This document shows, piece by piece, positions 44,843-55,075 of a stretch of DNA of 64,000 bases. This DNA is from Crenobacter luteus. Its GTDB lineage: Bacteria; Pseudomonadota; Gammaproteobacteria; Burkholderiales; Chromobacteriaceae. The position numbers and the translations under genes are program-made. Within the stretch, counting starts at the first letter, position 1. Every line of letters begins with the position of its first letter. Location: NCBI RefSeq assembly GCF_004345725.1, contig NZ_SLXG01000005.1, positions 69,605 to 133,604 of the forward strand. Direction: 5' to 3'. The notes beneath the pieces are model-generated. The model saw only the letters and a program-made list of their open reading frames with translations, was not told the origin of the DNA and did no database searches.

Positions 44843-45274
44843 TCAGGCCGGCAAGGCGTCGGCGTGGATCGCCAGCGCGGCGCGGATGTCGTCCGGCACC
44901 GGCACCGGCTTGCCGCTCGCGTAGTCGACCCACACCAGCGCCACCTCGCCGGTCGCGTAGACGGTGTGCGGGTCTTCCTCGCGGAAGAAGCGGTGGCGCA
45001 TCTTCAGGCTGCTCTTGCCGAGCTTTTCCAGCTCGATGGTGATGCGCAGCGTGCCCGGGTAGACCAGCTCCTTGCGGAAGCTGCAGCCGGTTGACGCCAG
45101 CACCGGACCGGTGCCGGCCGGGTCGATCGAGTAGCCGAAGGACTCGAGCCAGTCGAGCCGCACCTGCTCGAGGTAGCGGAAATAGGTGGTGTTGTTGACG
45201 TGGCCGACCGCGTCCATGTCGCCCCAGCGCATCACGATGCGCCCCTCGGCGACCACCGGGTAGTGCTTGTCCAT
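44843..45274 (-). CDS. Acyl-CoA thioesterase, hot-dog fold
   Basis: A 143-residue YbgC/4HBT-type thioesterase. The motif RWGDMDAVGHVNNTTYFRYLE contains the catalytic aspartate and the NN segment of the family. It probably hydrolyses acyl-CoA in the cytoplasm; chain-length preference unknown. GGGG precedes the ATG at 45274. The frame is open further upstream across tauE but that is antisense-type noise. Confidence 0.88.
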   Translation of the reverse strand: MDKHYPVVAEGRIVMRWGDMDAVGHVNNTTYFRYLEQVRLDWLESFGYSIDPAGTGPVLASTGCSFRKELVYPGTLRITIELEKLGKSSLKMRHRFFREEDPHTVYATGEVALVWVDYASGKPVPVPDDIRAALAIHADALPA

Positions 45275-45355
45275 TGTTGAGCCCCTTGTCGTATGGTTCC
45301 GCCTTGCGGCGCAACATGGTAACGCGCGGTAGCGTTCCACCCCAAGTACCGGGCA

Positions 45356-45384
45356 CGAAAAACCCCGGTCGCAGGACCGGGGTT
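45356..45384 (-). terminator. Intrinsic terminator after the TauE/SafE gene
   Basis: Perfect 10-bp stem AACCCCGGTC/GACCGGGGTT with a four-base loop, followed on the minus strand by five T in all (TTTTTCGTG), 30 bases after the stop. Confidence 0.85.
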
Positions 45385-45414
45385 GTCGCGTCGCGGCACG
45401 CGGCCTCGCGGCGG

Positions 45415-46185
45415 TCAGAAAACCAGCTTGGCGCCGACCAGCACCAGCATGCAGGCGAGCATCGGGCGCAGCCAGCGCTCGGCCAACTGGCGGGTCAGGT
45501 GCGAGCCGATCCAGATGCCCGGCAGCGAGCCGAGCAGCAGGTTGCCCAGCAGGTGGTAGTCCATATTGCCCATGCTGGCGTGGCCGAGGCCGGCGACCAG
45601 CGTCAGCGGCACCGCGTGGGCGATCTCGGTGCCGACCAGGCGCGCGGTCGGCAGCAGCGGGAACAGCGCGAACAGCGCGACGGTGCCGAGCGCGCCGGCG
45701 CCGATCGAGGTCAGCGTGACCAGCACGCCGAGCAGCACGCCGGTGGCGACGGTGGCGGCGACCGGCGGCGGCGCGTCGGCGCGGACCGGGCGATGAGCCG
45801 ACACCCACTTGAGGATCTGCGGCTTGAACAGCAGCGCCAGCGAAGTCAGGATCAGCGCGAGGCCGAGCGTGAAGCGGATCAGCCCGTTGACCGCCTCGGT
45901 ATCGAAGGTCAGCAGCGACAGGCCGACCAGGGTCAGCGCGGCGGCCGGCACGCTGCCGGCGGCCAGCCAGCCGGTGATCTTCCAGTCGATATGCTTCTGG
46001 CGATGGTGGGCGACGACGCCGCCGGCCTTGGTGATCGCCGCGTACAGCAGGTCGGTGCCGACCGCGGTGGCCGGGCTGATGCCGAACCACAGCAGGATCG
46101 GGGTCATCAGCGAACCGCCGCCGACCCCGGTCAAACCCACGATGAAACCGACCACCAGGCCGGCGACCACGTATCCCAACTCCAC
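45415..46185 (-). CDS. Sulfite exporter TauE/SafE family protein
   Basis: A 256-residue protein with about eight hydrophobic segments and the family N-terminus GFIVGLTGVGGGSLMTPIL, repeated as LTSIGAGALGTVALFALFP in the second half. Members export sulfite, sulfoacetate or other small anions; the substrate is not clear. Start is GTG at 46185 with GAGGAG seven bases upstream. An AT-rich palindromic region lies upstream. Confidence 0.9.
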   Translation of the reverse strand: MELGYVVAGLVVGFIVGLTGVGGGSLMTPILLWFGISPATAVGTDLLYAAITKAGGVVAHHRQKHIDWKITGWLAAGSVPAAALTLVGLSLLTFDTEAVNGLIRFTLGLALILTSLALLFKPQILKWVSAHRPVRADAPPPVAATVATGVLLGVLVTLTSIGAGALGTVALFALFPLLPTARLVGTEIAHAVPLTLVAGLGHASMGNMDYHLLGNLLLGSLPGIWIGSHLTRQLAERWLRPMLACMLVLVGAKLVF

Positions 46186-46234
46186 TATCGCGCTCCTCGC
46201 GTCTTATTCGCTTTTGATTCGAGGATGCTAACCG

Positions 46235-46303
46235 AAGCGGTTATAACGCTTTAGACCGTTTTCTTTACCTTTTATTCAGATATGTAATATCTATTTCATA
46301 GAT
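46235..46303 (-). promoter_or_regulatory. AT-rich island with palindromes upstream of tauE
   Basis: Three inverted repeats are clustered: AAGCG...CGCTT around GTTATAA (46235-46251), AGATAT-GTA-ATATCT (46278-46292) and the overlapping ATCTAT-TTC-ATAGAT (46289-46303). The base composition is far lower in GC than its surroundings. It is 50-118 bases upstream of the GTG start and looks like a promoter with operator sites for an unidentified regulator. Confidence 0.55.
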
Positions 46304-46332
46304 AAAGAAACGGCCAGATTGGTGCTCCGACA

Positions 46333-46362
46333 ATAAAAAGCGGGGGACCTCGTCCCCCGCTT
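46333..46362 (-). terminator. Intrinsic terminator after the glycine-zipper gene
   Basis: Perfect 11-bp stem AAGCGGGGGAC/GTCCCCCGCTT with a three-base loop, followed on the minus strand by TTTATTG. It lies 22 bases after the stop. Confidence 0.88.
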
Positions 46363-46384
46363 GCCGTTTCGTGCACGCCGCCGC

Positions 46385-46669
46385 TCAGTGGTGGCGGTGC
46401 CAGCGTTTGTGGTGGCCGTGGCGTTTCTTCTTGTATACGTAGCGGGTTTCCGGCTTGCGGCCGTAGTCGTGGCCGATCGCCGCGCCGGTGGCGCCACCGA
46501 TCGCGCCGCCGATCACGGCACCGTTGCGGCCGCCGACCGATTCGCCGATCGCCGCGCCGGCCGCGCCGCCGAGCGCGCCGCCGAGAATGGTCGAGCCGCT
46601 GCCGGCGTGGGCGACGCCGGCGGCGAGGGAAAGCGTCAGGAACAGGGAGGCAAACAGTTTTCTTTTCAT
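46385..46669 (-). CDS. Secreted glycine-zipper protein with His-rich tail
   Basis: A 94-residue protein: signal peptide (MKRKLFASLFLTLSLAAGVAHA), glycine-zipper region of repeated GGA/GAA (ILGGALGGAAGAAIG, then VIGGAIGGATGAAIG), then a basic histidine-rich tail (KKKRHGHHKRWHRHH). Glycine zippers form membrane-associated oligomers in the envelope; the tail could bind metal. Function unknown. ATG at 46669 is chosen because it directly precedes the signal peptide. Confidence 0.75.
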   Translation of the reverse strand: MKRKLFASLFLTLSLAAGVAHAGSGSTILGGALGGAAGAAIGESVGGRNGAVIGGAIGGATGAAIGHDYGRKPETRYVYKKKRHGHHKRWHRHH

Positions 46670-46801
46670 CGCGTTACGTCTCGCGGCTTTGACAATGTGC
46701 CGATCGTAACGCGGAAGGTCGGTCGGCAGGTGTAAATAACTATTAGCAATTGTTGAGAAAGACGCGGCCACTCGAAAGGCTGACCGCGTCGCGCCCCACG
46801 A

Positions 46802-47710
46802 TCAAAGCGGCGCGCTCGTGAGCGTCAGGCCCAGCGTATGACGCGCGCCCGGCGCGAGACGGACGACGTCGTCCATCGCGTTGGCCGTCTCGATGCACAG
46901 CATGCGTCGCCACGCGTCGTCGGCGAACTGCGACAGCCGGCGCGCCTTGTCGAGCCACGGGTTCCAGAGCACGGCCGAACGCGAGCCGCTCGCCTCGAGC
47001 ACCAGGCGCCGTCGCCAGGCTTCGTCGACCAGCGTCAGCCGCGGCGGCAGGTCCAGGTAGATGCGGTCGGTCTCGCCGGAGATAGACAGCGCGCCGTCCT
47101 GGCGGCGGCGCTGCCAGCCGTCCAGCGTCTCGATATAGGAGCACCCTTCCAGCCCCTCGACCCGGACCGCCTCGACGTCGCCGACGGCGAAATAGCTGTG
47201 CAGCGCCTGGCTGATGACCACCGGCGCCGTGCCGCGGTTGTGGCTGCTCAACGCAAGCTCGAGCCGCTCGCCGACGCGGATGGCCAGGCGCAGCGCGGTC
47301 GCCGGCGGCCAGCCGGGCAAGGCCTGCGGCGCGAGCTCGAAGGCGAGCGCGACCCCGTCGGCGTCGGCGACGGCCTCGACCAGGGTCCAGTCCAGCGTAC
47401 GGACGAGGCCGTGGAAGGGCGCGTCGTCCGGGCGCGGCGCAGCAACCTCGGCCGGGTTGCGCCCCAGGTCGCCGAACCAGGGCCAGCAGACCGGCACGCC
47501 GCCGCGCACCGCCTCGCCGCGCCGGAACGCGGCCTGCTCGCTGAGCCAGATCAGCGGCGGCTCGCCGTGACGGCGGTATTCCAGGATCTGCGCGCCCTGC
47601 CGGGCCAGCAGCAGCTCGGCCGAACCGGTGCGCACCCGCCAGCAGGCGAGCTCGCCCAGCGTCAGGCTTTCCACTTCGGGCGGGAGAAAATCGGGTTCGA
47701 TGGCAGACAT
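46802..47710 (-). CDS. Aldose-1-epimerase family, D-hexose-6-phosphate mutarotase-like
   Basis: A 302-residue YeaD-type protein. GGVPVCWPWFGDLG, PFHGLVRTLDW with the catalytic histidine region, ALHSYFAVGD and the final ETANA...LAPGARHTLGL match hexose-6-phosphate mutarotases, which interconvert alpha and beta anomers of glucose-6-phosphate. ATG at 47710 has no strong ribosome site. The reaction is inferred from family. Confidence 0.9.
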   Translation of the reverse strand: MSAIEPDFLPPEVESLTLGELACWRVRTGSAELLLARQGAQILEYRRHGEPPLIWLSEQAAFRRGEAVRGGVPVCWPWFGDLGRNPAEVAAPRPDDAPFHGLVRTLDWTLVEAVADADGVALAFELAPQALPGWPPATALRLAIRVGERLELALSSHNRGTAPVVISQALHSYFAVGDVEAVRVEGLEGCSYIETLDGWQRRRQDGALSISGETDRIYLDLPPRLTLVDEAWRRRLVLEASGSRSAVLWNPWLDKARRLSQFADDAWRRMLCIETANAMDDVVRLAPGARHTLGLTLTSAPL

Positions 47711-47878
47711 GCGGAGACTTTCGCGACGACGACGGAGGAGCGTCACTGTAGCGCAAACCGGCGGCAGGCGCTGGCTTCGACGATAGCCCAAGGAGCCGGC
47801 AGCGACGAGCCACGTCGCAGAGCGACGCGGGAAAAGGATGAGGCCATCCCCGGGCACCCCGACGCAAGGGCGACGACG

Positions 47879-47905
47879 AAAAAGCCCGCCATAAGGCGGG
47901 CTTTT
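47879..47905 (-). terminator. Terminator after tRNA-Ser
   Basis: 11-bp stem AAAAGCCCGCC/GGCGGGCTTTT with a four-base loop, eight bases after the tRNA 3' end, with T tract on the minus strand. Confidence 0.88.
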
Positions 47906-47912
47906 CAAAATC

Positions 47913-48003
47913 TGGCGGAGAGGGGGGGATTCGAACCCCCGTCAGGGTATTACCCTGAACACGCTTTCCAGGCGTGCGACTTAAACCACTCATCCACCTC
48001 TCC
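47913..48003 (-). tRNA. tRNA-Ser (anticodon GGA)
   Basis: The 91-base minus-strand sequence folds as a class II tRNA: acceptor GGAGAGG/CCTCTCC, anticodon stem ACGCC/GGCGT-like with loop CTGGAAA giving anticodon GGA, a long variable arm (TTCAGGGTAATACCCTGA), T loop GTTCGAATC and encoded CCA. It reads serine codons UCC and UCU. Confidence 0.95.
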
Positions 48004-48070
48004 GTGGAAGGGTCCGCTGCGTCAGCAGAGGCGCGCAGTATATAGGGGCATCCGGCCGATTGCAAGCTTG

Positions 48071-49197
48071 TCATCCAGATAAGCGATAGGCGCGGTGCGC
48101 GAGGCAGTCGGCGTGGTAGGCGGCGACGCCGGCGCGTTCGTGGCGCAGCCAGGCGGCGATGGCGTCGGCGAAGCGCGGGTCGGCGATACGGTGCGCGCTG
48201 CGGGTGAACACCGGCTCGAAGCCGCGCGCGAGCTTGTGCTCGCCCTGCGCGCCGCCTTCGAACACCGCCAGCCGTTCGGCGATGGCGATCTCGATGCCGA
48301 CGTAGTAGCACAGCTCGAAGTGCAGGCAGTCGACAGGCTCGGTCGCACCCCAGTAGCGGCCGTACAGCCGGCCGCCGTCGGCGAGGAGCCAGCTGGCGGC
48401 GATCGGACGGTCGTGCCGCTCGGCGACGACCAGCCGCACCGCGCCGGGCAGCGCTCGGCCAACCCTGTCGAAGAAGTCGCGGTTGAGATACGGCGACGAG
48501 CGGTGCTCGCGGTAGGTGTTCGCGTAGCAGGCGGCGAAAAAGGCCCAGTCGTCGGGCGTCGCCGCGTGGCCGTCCATCACGCGCACCGTCACGCCGGCGT
48601 CGACGACGCGGCGGCGCTCCTGGCGGATCTTCTTGCGCTTGTCGCGCGACAGCGTGTCGAGGAAGTCGTCGAAGTCGCGGTAGCCGCGGTTGGCCCAGTG
48701 GAACTGCACGCCGTCGCGCAGCAGCCAGCCGCGTTCGGCCAAGGTTTGCGCCTCGTCCCCGGTCGGAAACGCACGTGCGCCGAGCCGATCGCGTATTCGT
48801 CCTGCAGCGCTTCGAGCGCGCCGATCAGCGCGGCGCGGCCGGCCGCGTCGCCGAGAAAGCGCGGTCCGGCGATCGGCGTGAACGGCGAGGCGACCACCAG
48901 CTTGGGGTAATAGGCCAGCCCGGCGCGCGCGTAGGCCTCGACCCAAGCCCAGTCGAACACGTATTCGCCGTAGGAATGCCCCTTGAGGTAGACCGGGCAG
49001 GCGAGCCGCGCGACGGCGTCGAACAGCGGCAAGGGTCGCCAGCCGCTGCCCCGCCCGACCGCGCCGCTCGCCTCCAGCGCCGAGAGCCACGCCGCGCCGA
49101 CGAACAGGCCGCCCGGCCCTTCGGGGCTCGGCCAAGCTTCGATCGCGGACACCGCGTCGTATCCGGAAATCCCCACCCGCCACTCCTTTGCCTGCAA
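48071..49197 (-). pseudogene. Peptidoglycan-biosynthesis-type (FemAB/GNAT-like) acyltransferase gene with a one-base frameshift
   Basis: The N-terminal half is in one frame (48760-49197: FVGAAWLSALEASGAVG ... DEYAIGSAHVRF) and the C-terminal half in another (48071-48770: FPTGDEAQTLAERGWLL ... CLAHRAYRLSG). The halves join near 48765-48767, where one C appears missing from a run. Restoring it gives a protein of about 375 residues of the DUF482/GNAT type (RDFDDFLDTLSRDKRKKIRQ). The rest is intact, so a recent mutation or a sequencing error are both possible. Confidence 0.85.
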
Positions 49198-49212
49198 AGC
49201 CCGGCGCTGCGG

Positions 49213-49218
49213 TAAAAT
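49213..49218 (+). promoter_or_regulatory. Candidate -10 element upstream of nadE
   Basis: TAAAAT in the string GGTAAAAT, 39 bases before the nadE ATG, in the gap divergent from the frameshifted acyltransferase gene. A TTGCCT 19 bases upstream could be the -35. Confidence 0.4.
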
Positions 49219-49256
49219 CCGGGCATTCCCACTATTCAGTGTCGATAGCCTCCAAG

Positions 49257-50849
49257 ATGCGACTTGCCCTGGCCCAGTTCAACCCCGTCGTCGGCGACAT
49301 CGCCGGCAACACCCGGAAAATCCTCGATCTCGCGCGCGACGCGATGGCCGCCGGCGCCGACGTGCTGGTCACGCCGGAGCTGGCGCTGACCGGCTACAGC
49401 CCCGAAGACCTCTTGCTGCGCGACCACTTCTACCGCGCGGTATCGAACGCGCTCGACGAACTGTTGGAGCTGGACGGCATCACGCTGGTGGTCGGCCACC
49501 CGGTCAAGCTCGGCAACGAGCGCTTCAACGCGGCGACGGTGCTGCGCGACGGCAACCGGCTCGGCCAGTACCACAAGATGCTGCTGCCGAACGACGAGGT
49601 GTTCGACGAGTGCCGCTATTTCACGCCGGGCGCGTCGCCGCTGGTGTTCGAGCACAAGGGCGTCAAGCTCGGCGTGGTGATCTGCGAGGACATCTGGTCG
49701 GTCGAGCCGGCGGCAGAAGCGCAGGAAGCCGGCGCCGAGGCGCTGTTGGTGCTGAACGCCTCGCCGTTTCACCGCAACAAGATCGAGGCCCGCCACGACA
49801 CGGTGCGCTACCGCTGCCAGGAAACCGGCCTCCCGATCGCCTACGTCAACCTCGTCGGCGGCCAGGACGAGCTGGTGTTCGACGGCGCCTCGTTCGCGAT
49901 GAACCGCGCGGGCGAAGTGGTCGCGCAGGCGCCGACCTGCGCCGACGAGCTGCTGCTGGTCGACTTCGCGGGCGGCGACTTCGTGGCCGGCAAACAGGCT
50001 GCCCTGCCCGGCCCGGTCGAGAGCGTCTACCAGGCGCTGGTCACCGGCGTGCGCGACTATATCGGCAAGAACGGCTTCCCGGGCGTGCTCTTGGGCCTGT
50101 CCGGCGGCGTCGATTCGGCGCTGACGCTGGCGATCGCGGTCGACGCGCTGGGCGCCGACAAGGTGCACGCGGTGATGATGCCGAGCCGCTACACCGCCGA
50201 CATCAGCGTCGACGACTCGCGCGACATGGTCGCCCGGCTCGGCGTGAAGTACGACGAGATCGCGATCTGGCCGATGTACGAATCGTTCATGGCCGCGCTC
50301 GCGCCCAACTTCGCGGGCCTCGCCGTCGACACCACCGAGGAGAACCTGCAGTCGCGCATCCGCGGCGTGCTCCTGATGGCGCTGTCGAACAAGAGCGGCA
50401 AGCTGGTGCTGACCACCGGCAACAAGTCGGAGATGACCACCGGCTACGCGACGCTGTACGGCGACATGGCCGGCGGCTTCGCCGTGCTCAAGGACGTCGC
50501 CAAGACGCTGGTCTACCAGTTGTGCGAATGGCGCAACGCGCAATCCGAGGTGATTCCGTTAAGAATCATTACCCGGCCGCCTTCGGCGGAACTGCGCCCC
50601 GACCAGGTCGACCAAGACAGTCTGCCGCCCTACGATGTGCTCGACGCCATCATGGCGCGCTACGTGGAAGACAACCGCTCCACCGAGGAGATCGTCGCCG
50701 AGGGTTACGCCGAGGCCGACGTGAAGAAGGTGGTGCGGCTTCTGAAAATCAACGAGTACAAGCGCCGCCAGGCGCCGGTCGGCCCGCGCATCACGCAGCG
50801 CGGTTTCGGCAAGGACTGGCGCTACCCGATCACCAACCGGTTTTCGTGA
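49257..50849 (+). CDS. nadE: Glutamine-dependent NAD+ synthetase
   Basis: Makes NAD+ from deamido-NAD+ using glutamine. The 530-residue protein has an N-terminal nitrilase domain with triad E41, K107 and C143 (VVICEDIW) and a C-terminal synthetase domain with the PP-loop LGLSGGVDSAL and TTGNKSEMTTGY. ATG at 49257 gives the family start MRLALAQFNP. lolA follows after 20 bases. Confidence 0.97.
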   Translation: MRLALAQFNPVVGDIAGNTRKILDLARDAMAAGADVLVTPELALTGYSPEDLLLRDHFYRAVSNALDELLELDGITLVVGHPVKLGNERFNAATVLRDGNRLGQYHKMLLPNDEVFDECRYFTPGASPLVFEHKGVKLGVVICEDIWSVEPAAEAQEAGAEALLVLNASPFHRNKIEARHDTVRYRCQETGLPIAYVNLVGGQDELVFDGASFAMNRAGEVVAQAPTCADELLLVDFAGGDFVAGKQAALPGPVESVYQALVTGVRDYIGKNGFPGVLLGLSGGVDSALTLAIAVDALGADKVHAVMMPSRYTADISVDDSRDMVARLGVKYDEIAIWPMYESFMAALAPNFAGLAVDTTEENLQSRIRGVLLMALSNKSGKLVLTTGNKSEMTTGYATLYGDMAGGFAVLKDVAKTLVYQLCEWRNAQSEVIPLRIITRPPSAELRPDQVDQDSLPPYDVLDAIMARYVEDNRSTEEIVAEGYAEADVKKVVRLLKINEYKRRQAPVGPRITQRGFGKDWRYPITNRFS

Positions 50850-50869
50850 GGCGCAACAAGGATACCCGG

Positions 50870-51481
50870 ATGAAAAAGACCCTGATCGCGCTGTCGCTCG
50901 CGCTGTCGCTGCCGACGCTGGCCCACGCGGCCGCCGTCGCGCAACTGAAGGCCTTCGTCGCCTCGACCAAGACCCTCTCGGCCAACTTCACGCAGACCGT
51001 CACCGGCGGCGGCCGTCAGGAAACCGCGTCCGGCACGCTGGAAATCTCGCGCCCGGGCAAGTTCCGCTGGAGCTACGGCAAACCGTACCAGCAACTGATC
51101 GTCGGCGACGGCAAGACGCTGTGGGTGTACGACCAGGAACTGGCGCAGGTGACGAAGAAGTCGCTCGACGCGGCGCTCGGCTCGAGCCCGGCCGCCCTCC
51201 TCGCCGGCAACAACGCGATCGAGCGCGACTACAGCCTGCGCGAGACCGGCCGCCAGGGCGGGCTCGAGTGGCTGGCCGCCAGCCCGAAGAACAAAGAAAA
51301 CGGCTTCGCCGCGATCCGGATGGGCTTTGCCGCCAACCAGCTTCGGCAGATGGAGCTGACCGACAGCTTCGGCAACGTCACGCGCATCGCCTTCTCCAAC
51401 CTGAAAAAGAACCCGGCGATCGCCGCCAGCCAGTTCCGCTTCACGCCGCCGGCCGGCGTGGACGTGATGAACGGCGACTGA
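50870..51481 (+). CDS. lolA: Outer-membrane lipoprotein carrier protein LolA
   Basis: Periplasmic chaperone moving lipoproteins from the LolCDE complex to LolB. The 203-residue precursor has a 20-residue signal peptide (to LAHA), then LSANFTQTV, the conserved RPGKFRWSYGKPYQQLIVGDG strand region and the FRFTPPAGVDVM end. AAGGA is seven bases before the ATG. rarA follows after 28 bases, the common lolA-rarA-serS order of proteobacteria. Confidence 0.96.
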   Translation: MKKTLIALSLALSLPTLAHAAAVAQLKAFVASTKTLSANFTQTVTGGGRQETASGTLEISRPGKFRWSYGKPYQQLIVGDGKTLWVYDQELAQVTKKSLDAALGSSPAALLAGNNAIERDYSLRETGRQGGLEWLAASPKNKENGFAAIRMGFAANQLRQMELTDSFGNVTRIAFSNLKKNPAIAASQFRFTPPAGVDVMNGD

Positions 51482-51509
51482 GCCCCGACCGACTGGACAG
51501 ACTGCCGAC

Positions 51510-52823
51510 GTGAGCGACCTTTTCCACACCGAGCCGAAGAAACCGCTGGCCGAGGCGTTGCGCCCGACGACGTTGGCCGAGGTCGTCGGCCAGCGGCACC
51601 TGATCGGGCCGGGCAAGCCGCTGCGGCTGGCGGTCGAGGCCGGCGTGCCGCACTCGATGATCCTGTGGGGCCCGCCCGGCGTCGGCAAGACCACGCTGGC
51701 GCGCATCCTCGCCCGCTCCTTCGACGCCGAGTTCATCCCGATCTCGGCGGTGTTCGCCGGCGTCAAGGACATCCGCGAGGCGGTCGAGCGCGCGCAAGCC
51801 GCGCTCGCCTCCTCGGGTCGCGCGACCATCCTGTTCGTGGATGAAGTGCACCGCTTCAACAAGGCGCAGCAGGACGCCTTCCTGCCCTACGTCGAATCGG
51901 GCCTGTTCACCTTCATCGGCGCGACCACCGAGAACCCGTCGTTCGAGGTCAACCCGGCGCTGCTGTCGCGCGCGCAGGTCTACGTGCTGCAAAGCCTCTC
52001 CGACGACGAACTGAAGGAACTGTTGGCGCGCGCGCGCGCCAAGGGCAGCCTGGCCGGGCTAGACTTCGCCGACGACGCGATCGACACGCTGACCGGTTAC
52101 GCCGACGGCGACGCGCGCCGGTTCTTGAATTTGCTCGAACAAGCCCGCACCGCGGCCTTGGCGCGCAAGCTTGGCCGAGTCGACGCCGGCTTCCTCGCCG
52201 AAGTGCTGACCGTCAACGCGCGCCGCTTCGACAAGGGCGGCGACGCCTTCTACGACCAGATCTCGGCGCTGCACAAGTCGGTGCGCGGCTCCAGCCCCGA
52301 CGGCGCGCTCTACTGGCTGTCGCGCATGCTCGACGGCGGCGCCGACCCGCGCTACATCGCGCGCCGGCTGGTACGCATGGCGTGGGAGGACATCGGCCTG
52401 GCCGACCCGCGCGCGATGCGCATCGCGCTCGACGCGGCCGACACCTACGAGCGGCTCGGCAGCCCGGAGGGCGAGCTGGCGCTCGGCCAGGCGGTGATCT
52501 ACCTGGCGGTGGCCGCCAAGAGCAACGCGTCATACAAGGCGTATAATGAGGCACGCGCCTTCGTCAAACAGGATAAATCGCGCCCGGTGCCGGTCCACCT
52601 GCGCAACGCGCCGACCCGTCTGATGAAGGAGCTGGGCTACGGTCACGACTACCGCTACGCCCATAACGAACCCTACGCCTACGCCGCCGGCGAGACCTAC
52701 CTGCCCGAGGGGCTGGAAGGTCTTGGCTGGTACGAGCCGACCGACCGCGGACTCGAAGCGAAGATAGGCGAGAAACTGGCATTTTTGCGCCGACTCGATG
52801 AAGAAGCATCGAAAGGGACATGA
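51510..52823 (+). CDS. rarA: Replication-associated recombination protein RarA (MgsA)
   Basis: AAA+ clamp-loader-like ATPase acting at stalled forks. The 437 residues contain Walker A GPPGVGKTTLAR, Walker B ILFVDEVHRFN, and the C-terminal tetramerisation domain with SPDGALYWLSRM. The start is GTG at 51510. The last 26 bases overlap the next gene. Confidence 0.96.
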   Translation: MSDLFHTEPKKPLAEALRPTTLAEVVGQRHLIGPGKPLRLAVEAGVPHSMILWGPPGVGKTTLARILARSFDAEFIPISAVFAGVKDIREAVERAQAALASSGRATILFVDEVHRFNKAQQDAFLPYVESGLFTFIGATTENPSFEVNPALLSRAQVYVLQSLSDDELKELLARARAKGSLAGLDFADDAIDTLTGYADGDARRFLNLLEQARTAALARKLGRVDAGFLAEVLTVNARRFDKGGDAFYDQISALHKSVRGSSPDGALYWLSRMLDGGADPRYIARRLVRMAWEDIGLADPRAMRIALDAADTYERLGSPEGELALGQAVIYLAVAAKSNASYKAYNEARAFVKQDKSRPVPVHLRNAPTRLMKELGYGHDYRYAHNEPYAYAAGETYLPEGLEGLGWYEPTDRGLEAKIGEKLAFLRRLDEEASKGT

Positions 52824-53298
52824 CCACCAGAAGTGGCGGATCGAGGCGCGCGCCGCGCGCACGCTGGTCGAACACCTGAACCGGCACGAGCATCCGCCAC
52901 GCTACCAGCTCGGGCCGCACCGCGAGGCGCCCGACTACAGCCTGCGCGTGCTGACCGGAATCTTCGCCTGGCACTTCGTCGGGCTCGAAGTCACCCACCT
53001 GTACGCGAGCGGCCAGGCGGCCGCCAAGCTCAACGGCTCGGTGCCGCCGCCCGACCGCGGCCTGCCGGCGCCGACCCTGGACGCGCGGCGCGCGCGGCTC
53101 GATGCCGCGATCGCCGACAAGAACGCCAAGTTCGCGGCCTATACGCTCAAGCCCTGCTGGCTGCTGATCTGCAACGCCGACGCCGGCATCAGCGCGCCGA
53201 TGTGGCGCGACTACCTGGCCGGGCGCGATTTTTCGGACAGTCCGTACGCGAAGATCTGGCTGATCGCCGACGGACGCCACCTCATCAACATCAAATAA
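52798..53298 (+). CDS. Conserved hypothetical protein between rarA and serS
   Basis: A 166-residue protein of no recognised family, with a His/Lys-rich start (MKKHRKGHDHQKWR), a central GIFAWHFVGLEVTHLYASG segment and a C-terminal KPCWLLICNADAG. It overlaps rarA by 26 bases and ends 12 bases before serS. The start is uncertain, because no ribosome site separates it from rarA. Confidence 0.65.
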   Translation: MKKHRKGHDHQKWRIEARAARTLVEHLNRHEHPPRYQLGPHREAPDYSLRVLTGIFAWHFVGLEVTHLYASGQAAAKLNGSVPPPDRGLPAPTLDARRARLDAAIADKNAKFAAYTLKPCWLLICNADAGISAPMWRDYLAGRDFSDSPYAKIWLIADGRHLINIK

Positions 53299-54597
<1,299 letters not shown>

Positions 54598-54607
54598 GGC
54601 GACGCAA

Positions 54608-54636
54608 AAAAAACCGGGCGATTCGCCCGGTTTTTT
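54608..54636 (+). terminator. Intrinsic terminator after serS
   Basis: Hairpin AAAAAACCGGGCGA/TCGCCCGGTTTTTT with a minimal loop and six T, 11 bases after the serS stop. Confidence 0.9.
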
Positions 54637-54761
54637 CATGCGCGCCGCCGTCGGCCGACGCGCGACTTCGTCTTGAGCCGCGTCAAGGCGCTGCCGCACT
54701 CGCGCGGCTATACACAAAGATGCTTGCCCCCTTCTGCACCGTCCGCCAAAGGAGAAACACC

Positions 54762-55070
54762 ATGAACGCCGCCAAACGCATCCGCAAACTGATCGAATCC
54801 GGCGAGAACCCGGAGCAGGTCGAAGTGCTCAAGGAGCTGGCCGGCGCGCTCGAGTTGGGGCGCGCCTTCGACCTGAAGGCGCTGTACGAGATCGACATGC
54901 GCTACTTCGACCTCGCGCTCGAGCTGCTGCGCGACTGGCGTTTCGACCACCACATCGCGTCGCGCAGCAAGCTGCTCGAACAACTGCTGATCGAGGGCGC
55001 GGTCGCCGCGAGCCGCGAGGAGCTCGCCGCCGAACAGCGCGAGACCGACGCCGAGCGCACCGGGGACTGA
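54762..55070 (+). CDS. Small helical hypothetical protein
   Basis: A 102-residue acidic, helix-rich protein (AKRIRKLIESGENPEQVEVLKEL, then IDMRYFDLALELLRDWRFDHH). Very strong ribosome site AAAGGAG. The C-terminus ends five bases before the convergent signalling protein gene. No domain recognised; it looks cytoplasmic. Confidence 0.65.
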   Translation: MNAAKRIRKLIESGENPEQVEVLKELAGALELGRAFDLKALYEIDMRYFDLALELLRDWRFDHHIASRSKLLEQLLIEGAVAASREELAAEQRETDAERTGD

Positions 55071-55075
55071 GACCG

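Noticed and set aside
49130..49143. GCTCGGCCAAGCTT near the acyltransferase start and a similar string at 48732-48745
   Set aside because: These differ from the recurrent word inside its core (AAG instead of AAC), so they were not counted as copies.
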